In this document: positions 17,919 to 26,197 of the stretch, in pieces
Layout of the letters: each line of letters opens with the position of its first letter
How positions within the stretch are numbered: the first letter of the stretch is position 1
DNA from: an uncultured Paracoccaceae bacterium
Lineage (GTDB): Bacteria > Pseudomonadota > Alphaproteobacteria > Rhodobacterales > Rhodobacteraceae
NCBI GenBank assembly: GCA_913041145.1
Contig: CAJWHE010000005.1
Coordinates: 1 to 64,000, forward strand
DNA length: 64,000 nucleotides
Direction of reading: 5' to 3'
Program-made: the position numbers and the translations under genes
Notes under the pieces: model-generated
Databases searched by the model: none
Told to the model about the DNA's origin: nothing
The model's input: the letters and a program-made list of their open reading frames with translations, nothing else

Positions 17919-18860
17919 ATGGCATATTTTATCCAGCGGCTACTCTCTATGGCGGTGACACTTTTCCTTATTTCAATTATTACGTTTACCGTCACAAATA
18001 TTTTGCCAGGCGATGTCGCTATGATGATTATGGGTACACAATCAAACCCAGCAGCATTAGCAAATCTTAGAGAAAACTTAGGGTTAAATGACCCATTAGT
18101 TTACCAATATGGCCGGTGGATTTTTGGTATGTTGACAGGTGATTGGGGCAATTCTTTACTTTTTAAGCAACCTATTGGGCCAATAATATTACAAAAGATG
18201 ACAGCAAGTGCACTTATCGTTCTGTTGTCTATGACGATAGCTCTCACTCTTGCTGTCCCATTAGGAGTTTGGTCTGCCGTTTATAAAAACCGGTGGCAAG
18301 ATACTGCAAGTAGCTCTGTGTCCATACTGGGTGTCAGCCTACCAGATTTTTTTTGGGGAATAATGTTAATATTACTTTTTGCGAGAGCTCTAGGTTGGTT
18401 TCCTTCGTCTGGTTTTGTTCATCCAAACGAAGATTTCTTGATGGCTCTAAAACACGCTTTTTTACCATCTTTGGCCCTTGGGCTCGGATTGATGGCTCAC
18501 CTTACTCGAATGACACGTGCCACGATGACAGGAATATTAAGTCAGGAATTCATTCGTGTAGCTCGTGCTAAGGGCTTGGCAGAAAAAACTGTTATTTGGC
18601 AATACGGCTTAGCAAACGCAATTGGACCGGTTATGACAGTTGCAGGTCTTCAGATGGGATATCTATTTGGTTCGATAATCGTAATGGAAAGCTTATTTAA
18701 TTATACTGGAATGGGTTGGCTTACGTATCAAGCACTCCTAAACAGAGATATGCCACTAATACAGGCGACAGTTTTTGTTATTGCAGCTGTCGTAATGTTG
18801 GTGAACTTGATAGTGGATTTATTGTATCCATTTTTTGATCCAAGGATCCAATTAAAGTGA
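17919..18860 (+). CDS. Peptide ABC transporter permease (DppB type), second system
   Basis: A 313-residue inner-membrane permease. The N terminus has the DppB-like pattern (MAYFIQRLLSM, a long first helix, then NLGLNDPLVYQYGRW). The ATPase-docking loop is SQEFIRVARAKGLAEKTV followed by ANAIGPV. About six helices. Its last four bases (GTGA) are also the start of the next gene, indicating translational coupling. Confidence 0.92.
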   Translation: MAYFIQRLLSMAVTLFLISIITFTVTNILPGDVAMMIMGTQSNPAALANLRENLGLNDPLVYQYGRWIFGMLTGDWGNSLLFKQPIGPIILQKMTASALIVLLSMTIALTLAVPLGVWSAVYKNRWQDTASSSVSILGVSLPDFFWGIMLILLFARALGWFPSSGFVHPNEDFLMALKHAFLPSLALGLGLMAHLTRMTRATMTGILSQEFIRVARAKGLAEKTVIWQYGLANAIGPVMTVAGLQMGYLFGSIIVMESLFNYTGMGWLTYQALLNRDMPLIQATVFVIAAVVMLVNLIVDLLYPFFDPRIQLK

Positions 18861-19684
18861 GTATTTTTAAAAAATTTTTAAACTTTAAGGGTATAATTGG
18901 AATCACTTTAGTACTTTGTGTTGTTCTGATAGCAATTTTTGCACCCCTTATTATTCCTCCCGAATTTGCGACAAAAATGGATATGAGGGCGCGTCTTTCT
19001 CCCCCAAATATGGCACACTGGATGGGCACTGATCAACTGGGGCGAGATCTGTTCTATAGAGTAATGCTTGGGGCGAGAACCTCAATTAACATAGCGACCT
19101 CTGCTGTTTTAATGAGTCTTGTAATTGGCCTTCCCTTAGGGCTTGTGTCTGGGTATTTTGGTGGACGCACTGATAATGTTCTCATGCGTCTTGTTGATAC
19201 CCTCCTTAGCTTTCCAGCCCTTCTTTTGGCACTTACAATTAGTGCTGTACTTGGCCCCAACTTACAAAACACTATTATTGCTATTGGGATTGCATTCACT
19301 CCATACCTTGCTCGGCTTATTCGAGGTGAAGCTCTTAGAGTAGCTCAAATGCCTTACGTAGAGGCGGCAAGATCGTCTGGTGCAACGAACTCTCGTCTGA
19401 TTATTGGTCATGTTTTGCCAAATATTATGCCAGTGGTTATTGTCCAATCTACCATCAGTCTTGCATTTGCTATCCTGGCAGAAGCAGGGCTGTCATTCCT
19501 AGGCTTGGGAACACAACCGCCAGAAGCTTCTTGGGGATTAATGATACAGGCCTCAAGAGACTATCTTGATCGCGCTCCATGGACTGCTTTGGTGCCGGGT
19601 ACAGCGGTTGCTCTGACCGTACTAGGATTAAATATGTTTGGTGATGTTCTTCGTGACGTACTTGATCCGAGGTCACAGTCATGA
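18857..19684 (+). CDS. Peptide ABC transporter permease (DppC type), second system
   Basis: A 275-residue permease starting with GTG inside the stop of the upstream gene and ending with ATGA shared with the ATPase gene. The HWMGTDQLGRDLFYRVMLGAR segment and the docking loop MPYVEAARSSGATNSRL are typical for DppC proteins. The start is tight: four-base overlaps at both ends show the permeases and ATPase are made as a unit. Confidence 0.92.
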   Translation: MSIFKKFLNFKGIIGITLVLCVVLIAIFAPLIIPPEFATKMDMRARLSPPNMAHWMGTDQLGRDLFYRVMLGARTSINIATSAVLMSLVIGLPLGLVSGYFGGRTDNVLMRLVDTLLSFPALLLALTISAVLGPNLQNTIIAIGIAFTPYLARLIRGEALRVAQMPYVEAARSSGATNSRLIIGHVLPNIMPVVIVQSTISLAFAILAEAGLSFLGLGTQPPEASWGLMIQASRDYLDRAPWTALVPGTAVALTVLGLNMFGDVLRDVLDPRSQS

Positions 19685-21537
19685 GTGAAAGAAACAAATT
19701 GTCTTCTAAGCTTGATACACAGGTTGATGATCCTATCGTCTCTTTGGATCATCTTCGAGTTGAGTTTGAAACTGATGGAGGGACAGTTGTTGCGGTAAAT
19801 GATATTAGCTTCAAAGTTTTCCCAGGTGAGACTGTATGTTTAGTTGGCGAGAGCGGTTCTGGAAAGTCTGTTACATCTCTTTCTCTTATGCGTCTTGTTG
19901 AGTTTGGGGGTGGAAAAATCACCGGTGGTAAAATGCTTTTAGCCCGAGACGGAAAAAAAACTGCTAATCTTTCTGAAGTTGATGTTGATACAATGCGTTC
20001 TATACGTGGCAATGAAATTGGTATGATTTTTCAAGAGCCAATGACATCACTTAACCCAGTATTTTCAATTGAACGGCAACTTACAGATGGATTGCGGTTA
20101 CATACTAATTTATCTGCTAGTGAAACTCGAGAGAAGGCTATTGAATTACTTGAAGAGGTTCGAATCCCTGACCCTGAAAAAAGACTTCGTCAGTACCCGC
20201 ACGAACTATCCGGTGGGATGAGACAGCGAGTAGTTATTGCAATGGCAATGGCATGCCGTCCGCGGTTACTTATTGCTGATGAACCAACAACAGCATTAGA
20301 CGTCACGATCCAAGCAGAAATACTGAGTTTGATTAATCGACTTAAAAGAGAAACAGGTATGGCTGTTCTATTTATTACTCATGATATGGCTGTGGTTGCG
20401 CAAATGGCGGATAGAGTGGTTGTTATGTACCAAGGAAATCTAATCGAGGAGGGAACAGTGAATGAGATCTTCTCGGCTCCCAAGGAAGAGTATACAAAAG
20501 CATTATTAGCTGCCGTTCCACAATTAGGTCAAATGGCTGGTACATCACTACCTAGCCCGCTGAATATTCCAGGAGCTAGTGCAACTGTTAAACCCACAAG
20601 TGGGGACATAGGTATTGAAAAGAAAACCCTTTTGGAGGTTAAAAACCTAGTTACACGATTCCCAGTATATGGAGGTATTTTTCGTCGGAAGGTGGCTAAT
20701 GTACACGCCGTTGAAAATGTTTCATTTACAATCGATCGTGGAGAGACGATGGCGCTTGTTGGTGAATCTGGTTGTGGAAAATCTAGTTGTGGACGTTCTA
20801 TCTTAAGATTAGTTGAGCCGGAATCAGGTCAAATATTTTTGGATGGAAAGAATATTATATCATTAAATGGTACCGAATTACGTAGTGCAAGAAGAGATAT
20901 GCAAATGGTATTCCAGGATCCGTATGCGTCGTTAAACCCATATATGAGGCTCCGTGAGCAGATAGCGGAGCCATTAAATAACTTTGGTTTAGCTGGAAGG
21001 TCGGAAGTTGATGACATTGTCCATGATATTTTAGAGAAGGTAGAGCTACCAACATCCTTTCTAAGGCGGTTTCCCCATGAACTCTCAGGTGGACAAAGGC
21101 AGCGAGTAGCAATCGCGCGGGCAATTGTAGTAAATCCAAGTCTTGTTATAACAGATGAGGCTGTATCAGCACTTGATGTATCAGTTCAAGCGCAAGTCCT
21201 AAACTTGATGATGTCTTTGCAAGATGAACTTGGACTATCGTATCTTTTTATTAGTCACGACATGGCGGTCGTTGAGCGTGTTTCGCATAAGGTTGGTGTG
21301 ATGTATTTAGGTCGACTTGTTGAGGTTGGGAGCCGGTCACAAATCTTTGAAAACCCACAACATGAATATACTCGCACGTTAATGGCGGCAGTTCCGATCG
21401 CAGACCCTAAGAAAAGAAATATTTCAAATGATATGAGCTTTAAACCTATTCCTTCTCCAGTTTTTCCTGTTGGTCACACGCCTGAAAACCCTATATATGA
21501 AGAAATTGAGGATGGTCACCTGATCCTTAGAAACTAA
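19681..21537 (+). CDS. Two-domain peptide ABC transporter ATPase, second system
   Basis: A 618-residue fused ATPase of the GsiA type. Domain one has Walker A GESGSGKS (56-63), LSGGMRQR and DEPTTALD; domain two has Walker A GESGCGKS (361-368), LSGGQRQR and DEAVSALD. Both domains carry the oligopeptide extension (EEYTKALLAAVP and HEYTRTLMAAVP). It overlaps the permease gene by four bases. It is a clear paralogue of the orphan fused ATPase at 4051-5709, so the second system has a dedicated one and the first system uses two separate subunits. Confidence 0.93.
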   Translation: MSERNKLSSKLDTQVDDPIVSLDHLRVEFETDGGTVVAVNDISFKVFPGETVCLVGESGSGKSVTSLSLMRLVEFGGGKITGGKMLLARDGKKTANLSEVDVDTMRSIRGNEIGMIFQEPMTSLNPVFSIERQLTDGLRLHTNLSASETREKAIELLEEVRIPDPEKRLRQYPHELSGGMRQRVVIAMAMACRPRLLIADEPTTALDVTIQAEILSLINRLKRETGMAVLFITHDMAVVAQMADRVVVMYQGNLIEEGTVNEIFSAPKEEYTKALLAAVPQLGQMAGTSLPSPLNIPGASATVKPTSGDIGIEKKTLLEVKNLVTRFPVYGGIFRRKVANVHAVENVSFTIDRGETMALVGESGCGKSSCGRSILRLVEPESGQIFLDGKNIISLNGTELRSARRDMQMVFQDPYASLNPYMRLREQIAEPLNNFGLAGRSEVDDIVHDILEKVELPTSFLRRFPHELSGGQRQRVAIARAIVVNPSLVITDEAVSALDVSVQAQVLNLMMSLQDELGLSYLFISHDMAVVERVSHKVGVMYLGRLVEVGSRSQIFENPQHEYTRTLMAAVPIADPKKRNISNDMSFKPIPSPVFPVGHTPENPIYEEIEDGHLILRN

Positions 21538-21604
21538 TTTTTGCTGACCTGTGAATTGATAGATTAGTAAAAGGTCAGAATAAAGAGATTGGGTTAATTA
21601 CATT

Positions 21605-22237
21605 ATGAATTGTGTCGTCTGTGAAAGTAATTTAGTTGAAGTTTTTGATATTATAGATCAAAAGAAATACTTGGAATGCAAAGTATGTTTAGCAAAATTT
21701 CTTGATAAGGCTAATTTACTTAGTCCGGTAGAAGAGAAAAATCACTATTTAACACATCAAAATAATATTTCTGATGTTAGGTATAGAAAGTTTTTGTCCA
21801 AGCTATCAATTCCACTTAAAACTAAGCTGTTTAAGAATGCCAAAGGCTTAGATTATGGTTGCGGCCATGGTCCAGCATTAGTTGACATGTTAAGATCTGA
21901 GGGTTTTCCAATGGACTTATATGATCCGTTCTTTTTTCAAAACGAATTTATATTTTTAAAAAAATATGATTTTATAAGCTGCACTGAAACGATAGAGCAT
22001 TTTTTTAAACCATCGCAGGAATTTAATTTATTAAATCTGTTGCTGAAAGAAAAAGGTTGGTTGGGTTTAATGACATGCTTTATGCCAAAGAATAAATTTT
22101 TCAAAAATTGGTATTACAAAAATGATCCAACTCATGTTGTTTTTTATTGTGAAAAAACTTTTGAGGTAATCGCTCAGAAACGTAATTGGATTTGTGAAAT
22201 AATATCAAAAGATATTGTTTTGTTCAATAAAACCTAA
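21605..22237 (+). CDS. Class I SAM-dependent methyltransferase with N-terminal zinc-ribbon-like motif
   Basis: A 210-residue protein. Cys3-Cys6 and Cys25-Cys28 form two CxxC knuckles, like the small zinc ribbon at the start of some methyltransferases. The SAM-binding motif I is LDYGCGHGP (82-90), followed by an acidic strand end (LYDPF) and a CTETIEHF post-motif. These place it in the Methyltransf_11/23 group. The target is unknown. It lies between a peptide transporter operon and the PLP enzyme gene, in the same orientation, but 67 and 227 bases from its neighbours, so co-transcription is uncertain. Confidence 0.82.
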   Translation: MNCVVCESNLVEVFDIIDQKKYLECKVCLAKFLDKANLLSPVEEKNHYLTHQNNISDVRYRKFLSKLSIPLKTKLFKNAKGLDYGCGHGPALVDMLRSEGFPMDLYDPFFFQNEFIFLKKYDFISCTETIEHFFKPSQEFNLLNLLLKEKGWLGLMTCFMPKNKFFKNWYYKNDPTHVVFYCEKTFEVIAQKRNWICEIISKDIVLFNKT

Positions 22238-22464
22238 GGTAAATCCAGATGTTTAAGGCTCTTAGGGTGAGTAAGTGTTTTACTATTTCTTAACCCTATT
22301 GTTATATTTATTTTCTCAAAGCTTAAGCAGTATCTATTTGCCAAAGATAAGATAATCGATATTATTATAATATTACCGATACTTACTACGTATAAAGTTG
22401 AATATTACGCTTAATAGTTTCATGAAATGAGTAATAAAATATGTAATTTAAGGATGGTCTTACT

Positions 22465-23532
22465 ATGTACACAGAAATAGATACACCCTCAGTATTAATA
22501 GATACCAAAATAGCTAAAGGTAATATTAAAAAGTATCAAACTTACTGTACTGATCAGGGTTTAAATCTAAGACCTCATATTAAAACACACAAACTACCAT
22601 ATTTTGCTGGTTTGCAGGTTGAGGCTGGAGCAGTAGGAATAACATGCCAGAAAATTAGTGAAGCGGAAGCAATGTTAGATGGTGATAAAAGTAATTCTAT
22701 AAAAAATATACTGCTGTCCTATAATATTCTAGGCCGTAGTAAACTCGAACGTTTAAAAAAAATATCTGAACGAGTAAAACTATCTGTAGTTGCAGACAAT
22801 ATAGATTGTATAGAAGGGCTATCGCAGGCTTTTTCTGACCTTAGTGAGGAGCTGCCTATTTTAATAGAGGTAGATACTGGCGCGTTGCGCTGTGGGGTCA
22901 TGACTCCTCAAGAAGCGTGTAATTTAGCTTTAAGAGTTAGTGAACTTCCTGGAGTGAGTTTCGCCGGACTTATGACGTACCCACCCAAGTCAAATGCGGC
23001 AATAATTATGAATAATTTTTTTAATGAAGCTAAAAAATTAATTGAGTCAAATGGATTAGAAATTAAGACTATTTCTATCGGGGGCTCTCCCCAAATGTGG
23101 AAGGCACACGAAGTTCCTTTGGCAACAGAGTATAGAGTTGGCACGTATATTTATAATGATAAATCATTAATAGTTGCAGGAGCATGTGAGATAGAGGATT
23201 GTGCGTTAACTATTCTTACGACAGTTATTTCAACACCAGCGCCAAATCGAGCAGTTATAGATGCTGGCTCTAAGGTTCTTACTTCTGATTTAATGGGGTT
23301 AGAGGGTCACGGACTGATTGTCGGGTATCCAGACTTAACGATCTCGCAGTTATCTGAAGAACACGGATGCATAACTTCTAATACATCAACAAATTTACGA
23401 GTTGGTCAACGCATACAAGTTATACCAAACCACGCATGCGTTGTAAGTAATATGGTAGATCATGTTGTTTTTATAGAAGATGATCAAGTTCTCCTGCACG
23501 AGCCGGTAGTAGCTAGAGGTAAGGTGTGGTAG
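22465..23532 (+). CDS. DSD1-family PLP enzyme (D-threonine aldolase / D-serine dehydratase-like)
   Basis: A 355-residue fold type III PLP enzyme with an alanine racemase-like N-terminal barrel. The PLP lysine is probably Lys40 in PHIKTHK (37-43). The C terminus has the NHACVVSN motif; His323 and Cys325 match the zinc ligands of eukaryotic-type D-serine dehydratases and D-threonine aldolases. It would break down a D-hydroxyamino acid (D-serine, D-threonine or 3-hydroxyaspartate; the sequence does not decide). AAGGATGG precedes the ATG. Being next to peptide importers it may process D-residues from imported peptides, for example cell-wall fragments. Confidence 0.87.
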   Translation: MYTEIDTPSVLIDTKIAKGNIKKYQTYCTDQGLNLRPHIKTHKLPYFAGLQVEAGAVGITCQKISEAEAMLDGDKSNSIKNILLSYNILGRSKLERLKKISERVKLSVVADNIDCIEGLSQAFSDLSEELPILIEVDTGALRCGVMTPQEACNLALRVSELPGVSFAGLMTYPPKSNAAIIMNNFFNEAKKLIESNGLEIKTISIGGSPQMWKAHEVPLATEYRVGTYIYNDKSLIVAGACEIEDCALTILTTVISTPAPNRAVIDAGSKVLTSDLMGLEGHGLIVGYPDLTISQLSEEHGCITSNTSTNLRVGQRIQVIPNHACVVSNMVDHVVFIEDDQVLLHEPVVARGKVW

Positions 23533-23582
23533 GACTTATGTCTTACATTACCTCTTAAAGCTTTACATACATCGCGGTGAAA

Positions 23583-23936
23583 TCATACGGTGCTAGAATT
23601 ATCATAAATTAAGTCACATTTGGCTGCCATAATAAAATCATTTTCATGTAGATTTTGGATTTTGTGGCTCCACCACTTAACTGTAACTTTGCCATATTCT
23701 AAAATAATATCTGGATGATGACCTTCTGCGTCCGATAATTCAGCCACTAAGTTAACAAACTCGAGGCCTAACGTATATTTAGAAAACTTGTACACTCTAG
23801 TTATTTGTGGAAATTCTACATCATTCGACATACTCCAATCACTATATTTAGCTAAAAAATTTGAGAGTGATCCTTCACTTGCCTTTGGTGCGTCAGCATT
23901 ACAAGCCTCGCAGGTTTTTGTTGAATAGTCTTCCAT
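23583..23936 (-). CDS. phhB: Pterin-4-alpha-carbinolamine dehydratase
   Basis: A 117-residue enzyme that dehydrates 4a-hydroxytetrahydropterin, normally recycling the cofactor of phenylalanine hydroxylase. The family signature is clear: AEGHHPDI, VTVKWWSH and LHENDFIMAAK. The N-terminal CEACNADAPKAS segment is common in bacterial versions. GGGAG lies before the ATG. No phenylalanine hydroxylase gene is in the window, so its partner is unknown; it converges with the PLP enzyme gene. Confidence 0.93.
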   Translation of the reverse strand: MEDYSTKTCEACNADAPKASEGSLSNFLAKYSDWSMSNDVEFPQITRVYKFSKYTLGLEFVNLVAELSDAEGHHPDIILEYGKVTVKWWSHKIQNLHENDFIMAAKCDLIYDNSSTV

Positions 23937-24102
23937 ATCTTTCTCCCGTGGTTAAAAACTAGACTTGCTCTAGCAGAGGTTTCTAAAGACATAAACCAAA
24001 ATAGAATGCGTAACTAATACTAAATTGAAAAAATAAATAACTATTGAAATTACATAAAATATTAAAATACTGATAAAAATGAATTAAGACGCCCATAACG
24101 GG

Positions 24103-24131
24103 TTGACGTAACTTAATTCCAGACCTAATAC
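24103..24131 (+). promoter_or_regulatory. Promoter of tRNA-Asp
   Basis: TTGACG (24103-24108) and TAATAC (24126-24131) are separated by 17 bases. The -10 element lies 33 bases before the mature tRNA 5' end, in otherwise gene-free DNA. Confidence 0.62.
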
Positions 24132-24164
24132 CGATGGGCTAGCTTACTAATACTAGTGTAGTGC

Positions 24165-24241
24165 GCGGTTGTAGCTCAGCTGGTTAGAGTATCGGCCTGT
24201 CACGCCGAGGGTCGCGGGTTCGAGTCCCGTCAACCGCGCCA
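24165..24241 (+). tRNA. tRNA-Asp (anticodon GTC)
   Basis: A 77-base cloverleaf. Acceptor stem GCGGTTG (24165-24171) pairs with CAACCGC (24231-24237), followed by discriminator G and an encoded CCA (24239-24241). The anticodon stem TCGGC/GCCGA encloses loop CTGTCAC with anticodon GTC at 24199-24201. The T-arm has GGGTTCGAGTCCC. All conserved positions are present. Confidence 0.98.
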
Positions 24242-24267
24242 TTACTATAATTCAGAAATGTAAACTT

Positions 24268-25146
24268 TTAGGTGTCTGTTCTATTTTTCTTTGAGAACCT
24301 TGGAAGCATTGCACTAAAGTCTTTTCCTTGCCCATCCTCTGTTTCTACAAATGTTTGGTAAAGAGATGTTGCGTGCATTCCTAAGGGTGTGTCGGCATCC
24401 ACCGACTCTGCAGCTTGTTGACTCAGACGTAAATCTTTTAACATTAAGTCAGCAGAGAAACCAGGCTTGTAGTCATTATCAGCTGGACTAGTAGGCCCAA
24501 TGTTTGGAGCAGGGCAGTATGCATTCATTGACCAACTGTAACCTGATGAGGTGCTTACGACGTCATACATTTTTTCTCTGTCTAGACCTAATTTGTCAGC
24601 AAGAGAGAAAGCTTCACAGGTTACTATCATCGTTGCGCCTAATATCATGTTGTTACAGATTTTAGCCGCCTGACCATTCCCTGAATCACCACAGTGGACA
24701 GCTTTTTGACCCATGATATCAAAAAGAGGTTTAAGAGTTGAAAAAGCTTCTGTTGATCCGCCTACCATAAAAGTTAGAGTTCCAGCTACGGCACCACTAA
24801 CACCGCCAGATACGGGTGCATCTGCCATTAATACCCCTTGGTTTATTGCAGCCTCGGCAACTAGGCGAGTGGATTCTACATCTATTGTTGAACAATCTAA
24901 CAGTATCGACCCTTTAGCCATATTAGGTAAAATTTCGTCGGCAACTTCCTTAACTATTCTTCCACTTGGTAACATCGTAATGACAACGTCTGACAATGTA
25001 GATAGCTCCACTGCACTCTTCGCTGCTTTAATATCTTCGGGGCAGGGGCTGACTATATCAAAACCTCGCACTTCGTACCCAGCTAAAACTAAATTTCTAG
25101 CCATTGGTACACCCATATTACCTAAACCAATTACGCCAATTTTCAT
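24268..25146 (-). CDS. mmsB: 3-hydroxyisobutyrate dehydrogenase
   Basis: A 292-residue NAD-dependent dehydrogenase of valine catabolism, converting 3-hydroxyisobutyrate to methylmalonate semialdehyde. The nucleotide-binding motif GVIGLGNMGVPMARN is at the N terminus. The substrate motif DAPVSGGVSGAVAGTLTFMVGG and the catalytic lysine in GNGQAAKICNNM follow. It is the last gene of a four-gene operon on this strand, three bases after the HIBCH gene, and it converges with tRNA-Asp. Confidence 0.95.
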   Translation of the reverse strand: MKIGVIGLGNMGVPMARNLVLAGYEVRGFDIVSPCPEDIKAAKSAVELSTLSDVVITMLPSGRIVKEVADEILPNMAKGSILLDCSTIDVESTRLVAEAAINQGVLMADAPVSGGVSGAVAGTLTFMVGGSTEAFSTLKPLFDIMGQKAVHCGDSGNGQAAKICNNMILGATMIVTCEAFSLADKLGLDREKMYDVVSTSSGYSWSMNAYCPAPNIGPTSPADNDYKPGFSADLMLKDLRLSQQAAESVDADTPLGMHATSLYQTFVETEDGQGKDFSAMLPRFSKKNRTDT

Positions 25147-25149
25147 AAC

Positions 25150-26190
25150 TCAATCCTCCCAGTTGTTTACAGTTTCAGGAAGTACTTCTAACATTTTTTC
25201 GATATTAAGCCGAGGCACATTCCTTATATGCTTATTTTTCCATTTTGGATTTCTATCTTTGTCTATTACTTGCGCACGAACGCCTTCTATAAAATCTCCA
25301 AATTCGAGTGCCCGGTATGTATATCTATACTCATATGCTAGAGATTTACGAATAGTGAGATCATCGCTAGCTCTAAGCTTTCTAATTATGTCGAATGTGC
25401 ACAGCACAGATAATGGAGAATTGCGTTCAATCGACTCTATAGTTTTCTTGGCAAAACTTGTGTTATCTTCATATAAACTATCCAAAATCTCTAATAAGTT
25501 ACTTTTAGAAAAGAAATACTCTATTACCTCTAAGTTTTCGCTTAATGGCCCTTTAGCAGGTGCTCGCTTATAGTTATTTAAAATTGAAATATCCCGAGTC
25601 TTTATTAATTCAGTTTTTAATTCCGTCCAATACTCATTTGGAACATAGAGATCCGCAAATCCAACCATAATAGCGTCATTTGAGTCCATCCTATAACCAG
25701 TAGTTGCAAGATATTCTCCTAAAAAATTCTTTGCTTTAGCTAGAATATAAGAACCGCCTACATCTGGCACTAATCCAATAGCGCATTCTGGCATTGCAAT
25801 TTTGCTACTTTCGCAGACTACTCTATGGCTCACATGGCATCCTAACCCTACGCCACCTCCCATAGTGAACCCCTGCATGAAACTTACTATTGGTTTAGGG
25901 TAATCAAAAAGTTTTTCATTCAATCGGTATTCATCAAGCCAAAATTGTTGACCATATGAGAATTTCTTCTCTAGTCCACTTTGATATAAATCGGTAATAT
26001 CACCGCCAGCACAAAATGCCTTTTCACCTGCAGCATCGATAATCACTAAATCTATATTTTCAGATAACCAGTTGTCTAGTGTTTCTTCTATTTGTGATAT
26101 CATCTCATAAGTAAGGGCATTAAGCGCATTAGGTCGATTCAGAGTAATATGGCCAACATTATTTTCTACTTTTATAATTAAATTTTCCAT
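25150..26190 (-). CDS. 3-hydroxyisobutyryl-CoA hydrolase (HIBCH-type)
   Basis: A 346-residue crotonase-fold protein. The oxyanion-hole segments are LNALTYEM, FCAGGDITDLY and GFTMGGGVGLG. Length and the FCAGGD motif match HIBCH proteins better than simple enoyl-CoA hydratases (about 260 residues), which fits its position between the acyl-CoA dehydrogenase and mmsB. It would release free 3-hydroxyisobutyrate for MmsB. Only 3 and 7 bases separate it from its neighbours, so it is co-translated with them. The step before, enoyl-CoA hydration, would need a separate crotonase, for example the gene at 43870-44676. Confidence 0.92.
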   Translation of the reverse strand: MENLIIKVENNVGHITLNRPNALNALTYEMISQIEETLDNWLSENIDLVIIDAAGEKAFCAGGDITDLYQSGLEKKFSYGQQFWLDEYRLNEKLFDYPKPIVSFMQGFTMGGGVGLGCHVSHRVVCESSKIAMPECAIGLVPDVGGSYILAKAKNFLGEYLATTGYRMDSNDAIMVGFADLYVPNEYWTELKTELIKTRDISILNNYKRAPAKGPLSENLEVIEYFFSKSNLLEILDSLYEDNTSFAKKTIESIERNSPLSVLCTFDIIRKLRASDDLTIRKSLAYEYRYTYRALEFGDFIEGVRAQVIDKDRNPKWKNKHIRNVPRLNIEKMLEVLPETVNNWED

Positions 26191-26197
26191 GGTTTAT

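Noticed and set aside
21544-21578. Inverted repeat CTGACCT/AGGTCAG after the fused ATPase gene as a terminator
   Set aside because: The loop is 21 bases and no T-run follows; too weak to call.
24165-24241. tRNA-Asp as an integration site for a genomic island
   Set aside because: No repeat of the tRNA 3' end was noticed nearby and both flanks carry core metabolic genes.
24713-25573. A long plus-strand ORF opposite the valine pathway genes
   Set aside because: It runs antisense across mmsB and HIBCH, has no family features and looks like a shadow of real genes.
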